DNA of 64,000 bases from positions 1 through 64,000 of the forward strand of contig NZ_JACDUT010000009.1 of the NCBI RefSeq assembly GCF_013761245.1. The letters are read 5' to 3'. The notes under the pieces are model-generated. The model was not told where the DNA came from. It ran no database searches and saw only the letters and a list, made by a program, of their open reading frames with translations. Position numbers and translations under genes: made by a program. Every line of letters begins with the position of its first letter. Positions within the stretch are counted from its first letter, which is position 1. Shown here one piece after another: positions 16,555 to 26,282 of this stretch. The stretch is from Thermaerobacillus caldiproteolyticus (GTDB lineage: Bacteria > Bacillota > Bacilli > Bacillales > Anoxybacillaceae).

Positions 16555-17079
16555 ATGAAGAGAATTGCAATAGATATGGATGGAGTAATTGCCGATTATC
16601 TTTCAAAACAATTAGCACTTTTCAATCGAGATCACAACGAAAATATTACAGTTGAAGACTTGAAAGGAAAAAAACTCATAGAGCTGCGCCCCCATTTGAA
16701 AGATGAAATTATGAATTATTTAAAGGAACCTTCTTTCTTTCGTGATTTAGAAGTAATGAAGGATAGTCAAGAAGTAATAAAGGAATTAAGTGAACATTAC
16801 GAAATTTTTATTACTACGGCTGCAATGGAGTTTCCGACATCATTTACAGCAAAATATGAATGGTTAAGAGAACATTTTAGTTTCTTGAATGATATGAATT
16901 TTGTATTTTGTGGAGACAAGAGCATTATTAATGCCGATTATCTTATTGATGATAACGTACGGCATTTCAAACGATTTTCAGGTCAAGGAATTTTATTTAC
17001 ATCACCTCATAATGTGTATGAAACAGGTTATGTTAGGGTTAACAATTGGCAGGAGGTAAGAGATTATTTTCTCAAATAA
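16555..17079 (+). CDS. 5'(3')-deoxyribonucleotidase-like HAD phosphatase
   Basis: A 174-residue HAD-superfamily enzyme. MDMDGV near residues 6-11 provides the two catalytic aspartates, ITTAAM the threonine motif and YLIDDN the C-terminal acidic motif. Length and text fit the NT5C/YorS group, which removes phosphate from deoxynucleoside monophosphates and so limits dNTP pools. ATG 16555 follows GGGGGATT; an upstream ATG at 16471 would add 28 residues without homology. It stands alone and is followed by its own terminator. Confidence 0.8.
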   Translation: MKRIAIDMDGVIADYLSKQLALFNRDHNENITVEDLKGKKLIELRPHLKDEIMNYLKEPSFFRDLEVMKDSQEVIKELSEHYEIFITTAAMEFPTSFTAKYEWLREHFSFLNDMNFVFCGDKSIINADYLIDDNVRHFKRFSGQGILFTSPHNVYETGYVRVNNWQEVRDYFLK

Positions 17080-17138
17080 ACGAAATTTTGATGTTCGACA
17101 AACGGATAGTGAGTGTTTGTTAAATAAACAATTATAAC

Positions 17139-17164
17139 GCCTGCGTCATTGACGCGGGCTTTTC
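17139..17164 (+). terminator. Terminator of the nucleotidase gene
   Basis: GCCTGCGTC pairs with GACGCGGGC (one G-T pair) around a 3-base loop and is followed by TTTTC. Confidence 0.75.
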
Positions 17165-17179
17165 GCTTGACTTGAAATG

Positions 17180-17206
17180 AAAAAGAACTGGCATTTTGCC
17201 AGTTCA
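17180..17206 (-). terminator. Minus-strand terminator
   Basis: On the minus strand GAACTGGC and GCCAGTTC pair over an AAAAT loop and are followed by TTTTTC. It ends a minus-strand transcript that has no annotated gene except the tiny frame at 17204-17302. Confidence 0.7.
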
Positions 17207-17302
17207 GTTCTTTCCTGCTTGCCCTGTAGCAATGGAAGAGCTGAAGAAAGAAAAAAAGGATGCCAGTGAGCATCCAAATAAAGCAAATGAAAATACCTCC
17301 AT
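17204..17302 (-). CDS. Possible 32-residue hydrophobic peptide
   Basis: ATG 17302 opens a frame of 32 codons whose residues 3-26 are almost entirely hydrophobic or small (FSFALFGCSLASFFSFFSSS) and whose tail is GQAGKN. The stop lies inside the terminator stem at 17180-17206, as in small membrane-peptide or type I toxin genes. No good Shine-Dalgarno precedes ATG 17302, so this may be chance. 17303-17552 contains nothing else clear. Confidence 0.25.
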   Translation of the reverse strand: MEVFSFALFGCSLASFFSFFSSSIATGQAGKN

Positions 17303-17552
17303 AGCATCGTGAAGCATTTATTAAAAAGCGAGTTCATTCTATGTTAGGATTGAAATCCTTTCGCACAGCAAAGTCCGTTATTTCTAGAATAGAAGCCATG
17401 CATATGGTTAAAAAAGGGAAACTTGTTTTAAAGGTCAACTCTGTCTAAAATCATCCATCAATGATTTAGAATTATTACGTAAACCTCGATTCCGTAATCT
17501 GTAGGAATCTTCTAAGATCGTACCATATTTGTACCAGAGCCCAGTGGAAACC

Positions 17553-19379
17553 CTATAAGCGAATATGGATGTGATACTCTTGAAGCCAACTATTAATTTG
17601 TAATAAATAATCTAGTAAACCTCGAGCTTTCGTTCCGGAAATGACTTCATCTTTTCCTTCAGCGATTGCGCGCACACGATCCGCATCAATTAATGGCAAG
17701 ATAGGTGAGTTTGAATCATTTAGTACCTCTAACATCCAGTTGCTGATGCCTTGTAAGTAAGCAGCATCTTTTGTACTTGGATACGCACTCTTTCTGCGAT
17801 TACGTACATCGTCTGGAAGTACATGTTGAAAGGCGCGGCGTAAAATTCCTTTTTCAATATTGTCAATGCTCTTCAGTTCAAATGGAACATTCCATAAATA
17901 TTCTACAAGACGATAATCACAAAACGGAACACGCACTTCAAAACCAGTCATCATGCTTGCGCGATCTTTACGATCAAGCATAAATGGCAAGAAGCGTGTA
18001 ATAAACATATAGGACATTTGACGTTGTTTCGCTTGCAGGCTGCTTTCTCCATCCAGAAAAGGAACTTCACTGACAGCTTCTTGGAATCGTTGCTTCTGAT
18101 ACTGCTCCGGTTGAATTTTTGCTTTAAGATCCTCTGATAAAATATCTAACATAAAACTCATATTCACAAGCCATGGAAAAACATCCGCATTTAAAAACTG
18201 TTCTTGATGAAACCATGGATAACCGGAAAATACCTCATCAGCAGATTCTCCTGAAAGGGCTACTGTTGCATCTTTTTTCATCTCTTTAAATAAAAGATAA
18301 AGAGAAGTTTCAAGTTCTCCTATGCCCGGCAGGTCACGTGCTCGCATCGGAACAAGTAAATTCTCTACTAATTTATCTGCGCCAAATACAATTGTATGAT
18401 GATGAGTGCCAATATGCTCAGCTACACGCTTCACCCAAGGCTCATCTAGGTCACGGCGAAGAAAATCTTGTTCAAAATCTCGCTCATTATTCACAAAGTC
18501 GATAGAGTAAGTATGCAGAGTTTTTCCGTTTTTTGCAAATTCTTTCGCTGCCAGAGCTGTTAAACCGCTGGAATCAAGCCCCCCAGAGAGCATAGATACT
18601 ACAGACACATCTGCGATTAATTGCCGTTTCACCGTATCTTCCAGGATGGAGCGAATCGTTTCGACAGTTGTATTTACATCGTCAAGATGCTCTTTACTTT
18701 CAAGCGTCCAGTAGCGTTTAACGTTTACTTTATTAGGGGTAAATGTTATGTAATGACCCGCACGCACTTCCTTTATATCCTTAAAAACACCATGCCCCGG
18801 TGTACGGATAGGTCCAAGACTAAATACTTCAGCAAGACCCTCACTGTCAATTTCAGTTTCTACCAGTGGATGGGAAAGAAGAACTTTTAATTCAGAACCA
18901 AAGAGAATAGCGCTGCCACGTTGAGCAAAAAATAATGGTTTGACGCCTAAATGATCTCGGCCAAGCATAAGCTGGCTGCGTCTTTCATCCCAGATGCCAA
19001 AGGCAAAAATGCCGTTAAAGTGCTCAATGCAATCTTCTTGCCATTCTAGATAAGCATGAAGCAATACTTCTGTGTCTGATTTTGTCCGGAACACATGACC
19101 CTTTTCTTCAAGTTCCTTACGTAATTCTTGATAGTTATAGATTTCTCCATTATAAGTCAAAGTAATGGTGTAGTCTCCGTCTTTATAAACCATGGGTTGG
19201 AGACCACCCTCTGGGTCAATTACGATAAGACGTCGATGACCGAATGCAGCTCGCTTTGAAGTCCAAAATCCTTCCGCATCCGGTCCTCGATGTGTAATAG
19301 CGTCTGTCATCTTTTTTAAAATTGGCTGTTGATCAGACAAATCTCTTGACCAATCTACCCATCCTGCGATTCCGCACAT
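17553..19379 (-). CDS. Glutamine-hydrolysing asparagine synthetase (AsnB/AsnO type)
   Basis: A 608-residue two-domain enzyme making asparagine from aspartate, ATP and glutamine. Cys2 of MCGIAGW is the N-terminal glutaminase nucleophile, with RGPDAEG and YNGEIYNY in the same domain. The synthetase domain has the pyrophosphate loop SGGLDSSG near residue 264 and SGESADEVFSGY near 380. Length fits AsnO (YisO) of Bacillus rather than the longer AsnH. The promoter has two large palindromes over the -35 and start regions, so it appears to be under a dedicated repressor rather than simple constitutive control. Confidence 0.88.
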   Translation of the reverse strand: MCGIAGWVDWSRDLSDQQPILKKMTDAITHRGPDAEGFWTSKRAAFGHRRLIVIDPEGGLQPMVYKDGDYTITLTYNGEIYNYQELRKELEEKGHVFRTKSDTEVLLHAYLEWQEDCIEHFNGIFAFGIWDERRSQLMLGRDHLGVKPLFFAQRGSAILFGSELKVLLSHPLVETEIDSEGLAEVFSLGPIRTPGHGVFKDIKEVRAGHYITFTPNKVNVKRYWTLESKEHLDDVNTTVETIRSILEDTVKRQLIADVSVVSMLSGGLDSSGLTALAAKEFAKNGKTLHTYSIDFVNNERDFEQDFLRRDLDEPWVKRVAEHIGTHHHTIVFGADKLVENLLVPMRARDLPGIGELETSLYLLFKEMKKDATVALSGESADEVFSGYPWFHQEQFLNADVFPWLVNMSFMLDILSEDLKAKIQPEQYQKQRFQEAVSEVPFLDGESSLQAKQRQMSYMFITRFLPFMLDRKDRASMMTGFEVRVPFCDYRLVEYLWNVPFELKSIDNIEKGILRRAFQHVLPDDVRNRRKSAYPSTKDAAYLQGISNWMLEVLNDSNSPILPLIDADRVRAIAEGKDEVISGTKARGLLDYLLQINSWLQEYHIHIRL

Positions 19380-19430
19380 ATCATCTACCTTCTTTCTATC
19401 AAGAGTACGTATTTCAAGTTACACCTCTTT

Positions 19431-19491
19431 TTAACGTTGACGTCAACGTTAAATCGATTATACAATTATTTAACGTTAACGTCAACGTTAT
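19431..19491 (-). promoter_or_regulatory. asn promoter with two large palindromic operators
   Basis: On the minus strand TTGACG (19480-19485) and TATAAT (19457-19462) are 17 bp apart, a near-consensus sigma-A promoter. The site at 19431-19452 is a 22-bp perfect palindrome made of TTAACGTTGAC and its reverse complement. The site at 19470-19491 is nearly the same and covers the -35 box. ACGT-type dyads of this style are known for MerR-family repressors such as LiuR. No MerR gene lies in the window. 19500-19720 upstream holds no gene. Confidence 0.7.
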
Positions 19492-19721
19492 ATTTATATA
19501 GAAACAAAAGTAGGAATTTACATGTGGAATCGGGCATAGCCCCAGTAAAAGAGCATATCCGGCCTCCACTTCGTGAATACAAAGGACGAAGGAATGCATG
19601 GATGATCATTCTAAGAGAGTTAAAAGGTTATCAACATGTATAAAAATCATAATTTTCTTTGAGGAGGTTTAAAGAAAAATTATAGTTTGAAGGAGGAATA
19701 TAAAAAACGGAAAAACCACTA

Positions 19722-20369
19722 ATGTCAAAAGAACCAGAAGTACCTGATCTAACTTTAGAACAAATAGGACATTACTTTTTTTCAGAAAGAACCCGGGCCT
19801 TGTGACGTTATCTTTGTATTTGCTGGAACTCGTTTAGGTCAGTGGAAGAAAAAAATAGAGGCATTTAATATGGGATTAGGAAAAAGGATTATAGCTATTG
19901 GTGGAGTAAGTCTAACAGGAGGAAGCATACTGATAGGGAGGATAAAAATACCCCAGAAGCAGATGTAATTGTTTCTAAGCTTATCAAACATGGAATAAAG
20001 GAGGAAGAAATCATCTATGAAAACTGTTCAAGGAACTCATTAATGCAAAGGAAATATTTGATTTTAGTACTATTAAAAGCATTTTGTTCGTTAGTAAAAA
20101 CTACGCATCAGGTCGCCAATATAGAACACTAGCACAGAATATTTCAAAAAAGATGAAATATATTCCATTTGGCTTTGATAGTATTCCAGTATCAAGAAAT
20201 AACTGGATGAAAACAGAGGTAGGGGGGGGAGGGAGAATATTTGGTGAATTTTTAAAAATTGCGTATTTAGGAGAAATAGGGCATATTCTCCCTTCTAGAA
20301 AAAGCGGTGGCTGGTCTTGAAGACTATGTTACTGAATTTATAGCTAAAATTAAACATAGAACCTTATAA
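19722..20369 (+). pseudogene. YdcF/DUF218-like protein, frameshifted
   Basis: Parts in different frames assemble into one protein: MSKEPEVPDLTLEQIGHYFF, then CDVIFVFAGTRLGQW, then ADVIVSKLIKHGIKEEEIIY, then KSILFVSKNYASGRQYRTL and a C-terminal stretch ending at TAA 20367. The order fits the YdcF/SanA/ElyC family, in which an IENCSRNS-like motif and an L(F/I)VSK motif are conserved. At least four frameshifts or stops disrupt it. A low-complexity G run at 20221-20231 is one break point. Confidence 0.6.
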
Positions 20370-20647
20370 TTACAAGGAGATTTAACCGTCAAGTGAAGCC
20401 TTACAACTTTTGATAATAAATTGTGACTGATTAACAGTTTTTGATAAATAAAATTTAACAACTTGTTTATCCTATTAAAAATTAAAAGAGGATAAGGTTT
20501 CTATGTAATATTAGGATATGAAAAATTTTCATATTTTTTAACTCCATCACTGTTATTATTATGATGGAAAAAGAATAATAGTGATGATATTTATAGCAAT
20601 GGATCAATACGAAGCAAATCTATTCTTCCATCTCATTAACGATCATA

Positions 20648-20883
20648 AATGATACTCCATTTGGTCTTAGTGCTTCTATCTTTACCAAAAATATAGGAAA
20701 TGCTCTATCATTCATAAACGAAATTGAAGCGGGATTAGTTCGTATTAATGAAGAGAGTGCAGGAGTAGAACTGCAGGCCCCTTTTGGGGAGGAATGAAGC
20801 AATCTAGCTCACACTCAAGAGAACAAGGACGAGCTGCTATTGAATTCTTTACATCAATTAAAACTGTTCTGGTTAAAAGTTAA
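20648..20883 (+). pseudogene. Aldehyde dehydrogenase 3' fragment
   Basis: The frame gives [20 protein letters not shown] and [12 protein letters not shown], then after a 2-base insertion near 20790 [19 protein letters not shown], ending at TAA 20881. This is the C-terminal 75-80 residues of the alpha-ketoglutarate-semialdehyde (YcbD/GucD-like) dehydrogenases. The catalytic Cys and cofactor domains are absent. 20370-20647 has no other gene I can see. Confidence 0.7.
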
Positions 20884-21070
20884 TGCAAATTAATAAAGGC
20901 CTCTTTTCTAAAATGCAATGAAATATCGCACTTTAGAATAAGAGTGCCTTTTTATTATTCGTATGACAGGAATTTTTTGATATATAAATTACTCAACTTT
21001 CGCATCGGAAAAAATGGGGGCATTCTTTTGCCTATCATAAACGTCTTGCTTATGTCGGTTTTTCAATGTT

Positions 21071-22729
21071 TTAGTAATCCGATATATTCGTATAATTTTT
21101 CACCAAATCACCAAATCCCTCCTGCTGCAGGGAGGCTATGACTTTTTTTGTCATCTCTATTTTATGATTTACAAGGTACTGAGTTTTAGATTTTATGAGT
21201 TGGTCAAAGATTTTACTTCTATTTATACCAGCTTTCTCCAAATTGTTTTGAGCTTTCAACAGATCTTCTAAGGTTAGAAGCGGATAGTCTTTTCCGTGGA
21301 AAGTAAAGTTAGGATTTAACTGATACCATAAGTCTTTGTTATCTTTAATCCATTTATCTCCTACATCCTCAATGCCTTTTTTAATATTTAAGGCTACTGC
21401 TAAGTACTCCTTTTTCCCCGTCTCCAGATAGCTTTCTAGTAAGAAGTTCATCTCCCCTAATGAATGATTTAAAGAAGCATGGGTCTTTTTCTTTTGTGTC
21501 TTTCCATAGAAATCACAAATAATATAACCATTATCTGTCTTAATATAGTTCTCTTTTTTCACTTGTTTCAACAAGTAATCTGCATAAAAAAGTGACATAT
21601 TCCTGTATTCGGGTACATCTAAAAGCTTGCTTATTCTTTTTAAATGGATAGCTATGTACTCATTAAAACGTGTATCGTAATAAGGAGCAATAATGCCATA
21701 ATTGTCTTTCAGCCATGTACTTGTAATTTCAGTCGGTATCGGTTTATTTAATTGAGAGTCATAGGTTAATAAATTAGCAACTGAGTTCACGATAAAATCG
21801 TAAAAATACCTTTCTTTCGTATTTTCATAATGATCCACATAGCGACGGTCATGCACAAGAGCAAAGTACCGTCCATATCCAAGCTTAGTTGATGGTTCAA
21901 TAGACCACGGAAGCTTACCAAATGGTCCTTCCGCCGTGTACCATTTGTTAATTTTCTTATATTCTTTTAACGTATGCTTTTCCCATTCTTTAAAATTTTC
22001 CTTCTTGTTAAAGAGTGGCTGATTGGAGTACAAAATCCAACTCTCGGATAAACTTTGCCCTTCAGCAAAATGCGGCATATTAATAAGAATATGATGCCCC
22101 TTTTTAGTGATTTCAGTTCCATCTGTTTCTTTTATCAATTCACGTAACTTGCTTTGCTGTGTTTGATTGTATTTTTTTATTAATTCCATCGAATTATAAT
22201 TCTTACTGAGCATCATGTTGGCATAGGCTCTTTTTCCTTTTAGCTCAATTAAGCCGTGCGGAGTAGAAGTAGGGTCCACTCCTAAAGTTGGATCATGTTC
22301 ATGTTTTATTTTTTCGGAATGAAAGCGAGTTACTTTATAACTAGTAAAGTCTTGTCCAAAAGACAAGGAAAGGTCAATAATTATAGGTTGTTTAGTTTGA
22401 TTTTGAAACTTGGTAAACACAAAGACATCATTGTTGTCTAATTTTCTTACTGTAACGGTGAACTTACCGTACTCACGAGAAAATTGAGGGGATGAGAGTT
22501 TATAAGTTGTAAAATAATCCTTGGATTTAATCAATGTTTTCGTTCCGCTTTTTATTTTCTCTAATTTGACATTATTTGCTTGAAGTTCAACATTCTCGTT
22601 CATCAGGTTTCCTTTGACCTGTATATGTAACGTTTTAAAAAACAAGAAATAGACCTGTATGCCAATAAATATAAATAAAAAAGCTGCCAACATACCTATA
22701 ATATGTTTGAATTTAAATTTTTTTATCAT
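21071..22729 (-). CDS. Membrane-anchored protein with glucuronyl-epimerase-like C-terminus
   Basis: A 552-residue protein of uncertain function. Residues 8-32 are a single membrane anchor (IIGMLAAFLFIFIGIQVYFLFF), leaving the rest outside. The middle (60-260) looks beta-rich. The C-terminal half, with PWSIEPSTKLGYG, YGIIAPYYDTRFNEYIAI, NGYIICDFYG and HASLNHSLGEMNFLLESYL, looks like an alpha-helical toroid like those of heparosan D-glucuronyl C5-epimerases and related sugar enzymes. ATG 22729 is used because AGAGGTGG precedes it. There are no polysaccharide genes nearby, so a substrate cannot be argued from context. Confidence 0.45.
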   Translation of the reverse strand: MIKKFKFKHIIGMLAAFLFIFIGIQVYFLFFKTLHIQVKGNLMNENVELQANNVKLEKIKSGTKTLIKSKDYFTTYKLSSPQFSREYGKFTVTVRKLDNNDVFVFTKFQNQTKQPIIIDLSLSFGQDFTSYKVTRFHSEKIKHEHDPTLGVDPTSTPHGLIELKGKRAYANMMLSKNYNSMELIKKYNQTQQSKLRELIKETDGTEITKKGHHILINMPHFAEGQSLSESWILYSNQPLFNKKENFKEWEKHTLKEYKKINKWYTAEGPFGKLPWSIEPSTKLGYGRYFALVHDRRYVDHYENTKERYFYDFIVNSVANLLTYDSQLNKPIPTEITSTWLKDNYGIIAPYYDTRFNEYIAIHLKRISKLLDVPEYRNMSLFYADYLLKQVKKENYIKTDNGYIICDFYGKTQKKKTHASLNHSLGEMNFLLESYLETGKKEYLAVALNIKKGIEDVGDKWIKDNKDLWYQLNPNFTFHGKDYPLLTLEDLLKAQNNLEKAGINRSKIFDQLIKSKTQYLVNHKIEMTKKVIASLQQEGFGDLVKNYTNISDY

Positions 22730-22739
22730 GTTTCCCACC

Positions 22740-23300
22740 TCTGATATCTTGCTGCTATATAAATTTTTAATTTAAACATTCGACATCTAGATAGTCATGA
22801 ATCGGTTACAAATTTTTTTGATGCAAAAATATCTAAACATTAAGTTACATTTATCTAACTATAAAGAAAGCTAGATTATGTGAATCCTATCTTACAGGTG
22901 ATTTAGCAAAGCCTATGCCAAAAGCAGAGGATTTTAAGAACGAGCCACTATTTTTATTTATTCGAACTATGTATTGCGGGATAATCCACTTCACCGCCGC
23001 AACAATCATCGATATCTAGGTATGTTGATTTACCGGTAAATACTAGTTGTCACAGGTCTATTTGCGGTCTTTCTGCCGAAGTCGACCAAGCTGTCGTTTG
23101 CCGGCTGGGCATGCACTTTCCGAACGGCGAACACTTTTGATTTGTCCGGTGACGTTCCTATCGGGGATATGGCAGAAAAACTTGGCTCGTCCTCTGTCTT
23201 CACTGGCTAATCGGCGGATGCCAAGACTACAATGCCCTTATAATAGTAAAATAATAGATAATCCTGAAACAACTTTCCCCAAATCCAATTTTACATCATT
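22740..23300. other. Degenerate intergenic stretch
   Basis: No gene can be supported. Bases 23040-23240 are clearly richer in G and C than the flanks and one minus-strand frame stays open for about 60 codons, so this is probably the remains of a mobile element, but I could not match it to a family. Confidence 0.3.
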
Positions 23301-24000
23301 TTGCAGAAAAGTGGTAATCCTACATTGTTTTTACCAAATAGCGTCACATTCGCATGCTGTCCATACGTAGGGATCTACTTTTGCCCATGTGGCTCGCAAT
23401 GCTTGATAGGAACGAATATGCTCTCTGCAGACAACGGAAGCATATCATCGGTTATGAGTTTTTTAATCATCTCTATCTCTTGCGCTAATGCCTGTTGCTT
23501 CTGTTCATCTTCTTTCGCCAGCGTATAAGTCGGACGAGTGTGGGAGAATCCAAGGTGATGAAGCATGCTATTCACTCCGGCCATTGTCATGGAAATCCCA
23601 TATTGGCCTGAATGATACAGGCATCCCAAGAAGCGGCTTTACTTGGGAGGGGATGTATAGAATCATGTGTTTTCACTCGCTTTGTTGTTCTTTCGTGAGA
23701 TGCGGTAGTGTTTTGTTATCGAACAGCTTCTCAAGTCCTCCTTCATTGAATTAAGAAGACATAGGTAGACGCGGATTGGCGATGGAGGTTCAACATCGCA
23801 GCCACCGCTTTACTGAGATAACCTTCCATCATGATTCATCGAACGGCTGTCATACGTTGACGCAAAGAGATATCTTTGATTTTTCGTTTTTCTTTTCCTT
23901 CCGAGCGGTGAATCAATGGTCATCAGTGATTTTCAATCATTTCATCAGTATGTTTCGCTCTTTTTCGTCCGATTTCTTAAGAGCAGTATCAACCAAATCA
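23300..24000 (-). pseudogene. IS630-type transposase remnant
   Basis: Minus-strand pieces in shifting frames follow the order of an IS630/Tc1-like transposase. A helix-turn-helix start (LRQRMTAVR, GYLSKAVAAMLNLHRQS) comes first, then FNEGGLEKLFD and LTKEQQSE. Then 23629 downward reads MAGVNSMLHHLGFSHTRPTY with TLAKEDEQKQQALAQEIEMI, and finally IPTYGQHANVTLFG. Several stops and frameshifts and the missing DDE core make it non-functional. End coordinates are approximate. Confidence 0.6.
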
Positions 24001-24616
24001 ACCCATGTTATATGGAGATTGAATGTCTAAGTTACATTTATATCATTCCTCTAAGAGGTTGACCAAAAAAGACATCCCTGTGGGCGAGTGTTCCACAGTT
24101 ACTGGCTTTTGAAACGGATTTCCGTAAGATAAACAGGCAGCAGCACAACTTTTCGATTTTGATACATCCCTACTCAAAATAGGTTGATTCATCGAGAATC
24201 TGGTACCATAGCTTCACATTCTCCATAGGTTCGTACGGTGATATAGGCCTGATGCCCAATCATCTCGGTAGCCAGGGCTTGAACAGTTTAAAGACTCATT
24301 CCCAACAGAGCCTCCTATCTTTAAAAAATAAAATAGACTCATACCAGAGTGAACTGGTGATGAGCCTATAAATGAACAGAGCCTTTCCTAAAAAATCCTC
24401 CTCTATAGTTAGACAGTGTATCTTTTTCCTGTCTGCTATAAGGGGAGAATATCAAACTTCACAAATGTGGTTTATTTAGATTATCCATCTATCGAGGAAG
24501 CACACAAAGTAACGAAAGATGAAACACTTGTAATCTACCGTGACCTGTTTGGAGTATCCAGAATTTGGCGATATACTGAACTACAAAGATAAACGAACAT
24601 CGCGAAGAGCTGCATC
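24001..24616. other. Gene-poor debris
   Basis: No complete gene. A minus-strand frame near 24240-24310 reads VQALATEMIGHQAYITVRTYG, and a plus-strand frame at 24470-24590 reads VVYLDYPSIEEAHKVTKDET. Both look like fragments of real proteins, the second perhaps DUF1653-like, but neither can be assigned with confidence. Confidence 0.3.
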
Positions 24617-24652
24617 AAAAAACCTCGGATACCATTTGATATCCGAGGTTTT
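24617..24652. terminator. Bidirectional terminator
   Basis: AAAAAACCTCGGATA and TATCCGAGGTTTT form a long perfect stem around CCATTTGA. It ends the permease gene (stop at 24714) on the minus strand. Confidence 0.85.
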
Positions 24653-24713
24653 ATACCGCAAATAACAAGATAAATGGCTGCGTTTTCTAGAAATACACTG
24701 AAAGGTCCCAGCT

Positions 24714-26105
24714 TCAGAGATTTTGCACAAGATCCTTTTTTTTCGCCTTGTTATATTCACCGTTTTTTCCTTTTCTGTTTTTATTCATAAAAGAAAATGC
24801 GGTCAGCAGTACTAATATGACAAGGCAAACAGTAGAACCGATCATATTATTTTTATTAAAGATAAAAGAAATGAAGATCATCAATAAAGATACGACAGCT
24901 AATATCGTTGTGTATGGGAATCCTTTTACCCGGAAGTATGGTTTCACCTTATATTGGGAACGAAGCTTTAGTTGCGCTAAACAAATACTCATCCATAATA
25001 AAAGAATCGTAAAACCAGGTATCGTCATTAAATAGCTAATGACTTGATCTGGAGTCATATAAGCTAAAAATACCCCAAACAATATACATGTTGCTGTGAT
25101 AATAATACAGTTGATAGGGATTCCTTGTTTGGAAATCTTTAAAAACCTTTTTGGAGCTTCACCGCTTTGAGCCATGGAATATAATGTTCTAGAGGTGGCA
25201 TAGATCCCTGAGTTAGCCGCTGATAAAACGGCAGTAATAAGAACAAAATTCATAATATGTGCGGCTCCAGGAAGCCCTGTGATACTGAATACTTGGACAA
25301 ATGGACTTTCTTCCCCTGTCACTTTATTCCACGGTATTAAACCACAAATAATGAGAATAGGAAGAATATAAAAGAGAATGACTCTCCACATGGTTCCTTT
25401 TATTACTTTTGGCAATACCTTCTCTGCATCTTTTGTTTCTGTAACAGCGACACCAATTAACTCAGCCCCGCCATATGAAAACATGACGACTAAAAAGGCA
25501 CTTAACATTCCTCCAATTCCATGAGGAAAGAACCCGCCATGTGCAGTGTAGTTAGAAAAAGGATCATCAATATTGCTTGGAATAATGCCAAATAAAATAC
25601 CGCAACCTAATAAAATGAAGGCTGTTAATGCGAAAATTTTGATTCCTGCAAACCAAAACTCAATTTCACCATAGTACTTCACTTGAAACAAATTAATTCC
25701 AACGATCAAAACGGTACAAAAGAGGCTTAAAAGCCATAACGGTACAGATGGAAACCAATATTTTAGGAAGCTTCCTGCTGCTAAAATTTCAACAACAGTG
25801 ACAATAATCCAATTGATCCAATAAAGCCATCCTACGATAAAGGAGATATGAAAGCCAAAAGCTTTATATACAAGATGCTGAACGTTTAAGTTGGGATATA
25901 CAATGGCCATCTCAGCTAATGCCGTCATCACAATAAATAATAATAGGCCCCCTAATAAGTAAGCAAAAACGACACTTGGACCCGCTATATTTAACGTATC
26001 TGAACTTCCTTTAAAAATACCCGTTCCAATCATGCCTGCTAGAGCAATAAATTGGACGTGTCTAGGTAATAAACCTTTCTTTAAATCTTGATGATTTTTT
26101 TCCAT
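24714..26105 (-). CDS. Amino-acid permease, AAT branch of the APC family
   Basis: A 463-residue, twelve-segment transporter. The N-terminus (LLPRHVQFIALAGMIGTGIF) and the GSSDTLNIAGPSVVFAYLLGG stretch are typical of proton-coupled AAT-family permeases such as GabP, RocE or HutM. FSYGGAELIGVAVTET in the sixth segment and SAANSGIYATSRTLYSMAQSG in the eighth are family signatures. The tail is basic. It stands alone between a terminator and a promoter with repeats. Substrate specificity cannot be read reliably. The start ATG 26105 has a plausible site GGGCAGGAGC upstream. Confidence 0.82.
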   Translation of the reverse strand: MEKNHQDLKKGLLPRHVQFIALAGMIGTGIFKGSSDTLNIAGPSVVFAYLLGGLLLFIVMTALAEMAIVYPNLNVQHLVYKAFGFHISFIVGWLYWINWIIVTVVEILAAGSFLKYWFPSVPLWLLSLFCTVLIVGINLFQVKYYGEIEFWFAGIKIFALTAFILLGCGILFGIIPSNIDDPFSNYTAHGGFFPHGIGGMLSAFLVVMFSYGGAELIGVAVTETKDAEKVLPKVIKGTMWRVILFYILPILIICGLIPWNKVTGEESPFVQVFSITGLPGAAHIMNFVLITAVLSAANSGIYATSRTLYSMAQSGEAPKRFLKISKQGIPINCIIITATCILFGVFLAYMTPDQVISYLMTIPGFTILLLWMSICLAQLKLRSQYKVKPYFRVKGFPYTTILAVVSLLMIFISFIFNKNNMIGSTVCLVILVLLTAFSFMNKNRKGKNGEYNKAKKKDLVQNL

Positions 26106-26282
26106 GTTGCTCCTGCCCTTCTATTGCGATATTAAATGATGGTTTACTTACAAATAATAATAGTGTTATAGAACTAAAAAACATTTTAGGAATAATAGGT
26201 AAGATGATAACCAAAGACTGTTTAAGACGGAAACTGCTCTCTCATTTTAATAAATTCCCTTTCTAAACTTTTTCACTTAAAC

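Noticed and set aside
17064-17337. Longer minus-strand frames downstream of the nucleotidase
   Set aside because: They run across a terminator and have no conserved look; only the tiny 32-codon frame was kept, at low confidence.
23047-23370. A 107-codon plus-strand frame in the debris region
   Set aside because: Its sequence overlaps the minus-strand IS630 relic at the 3' end and has no protein-like pattern.
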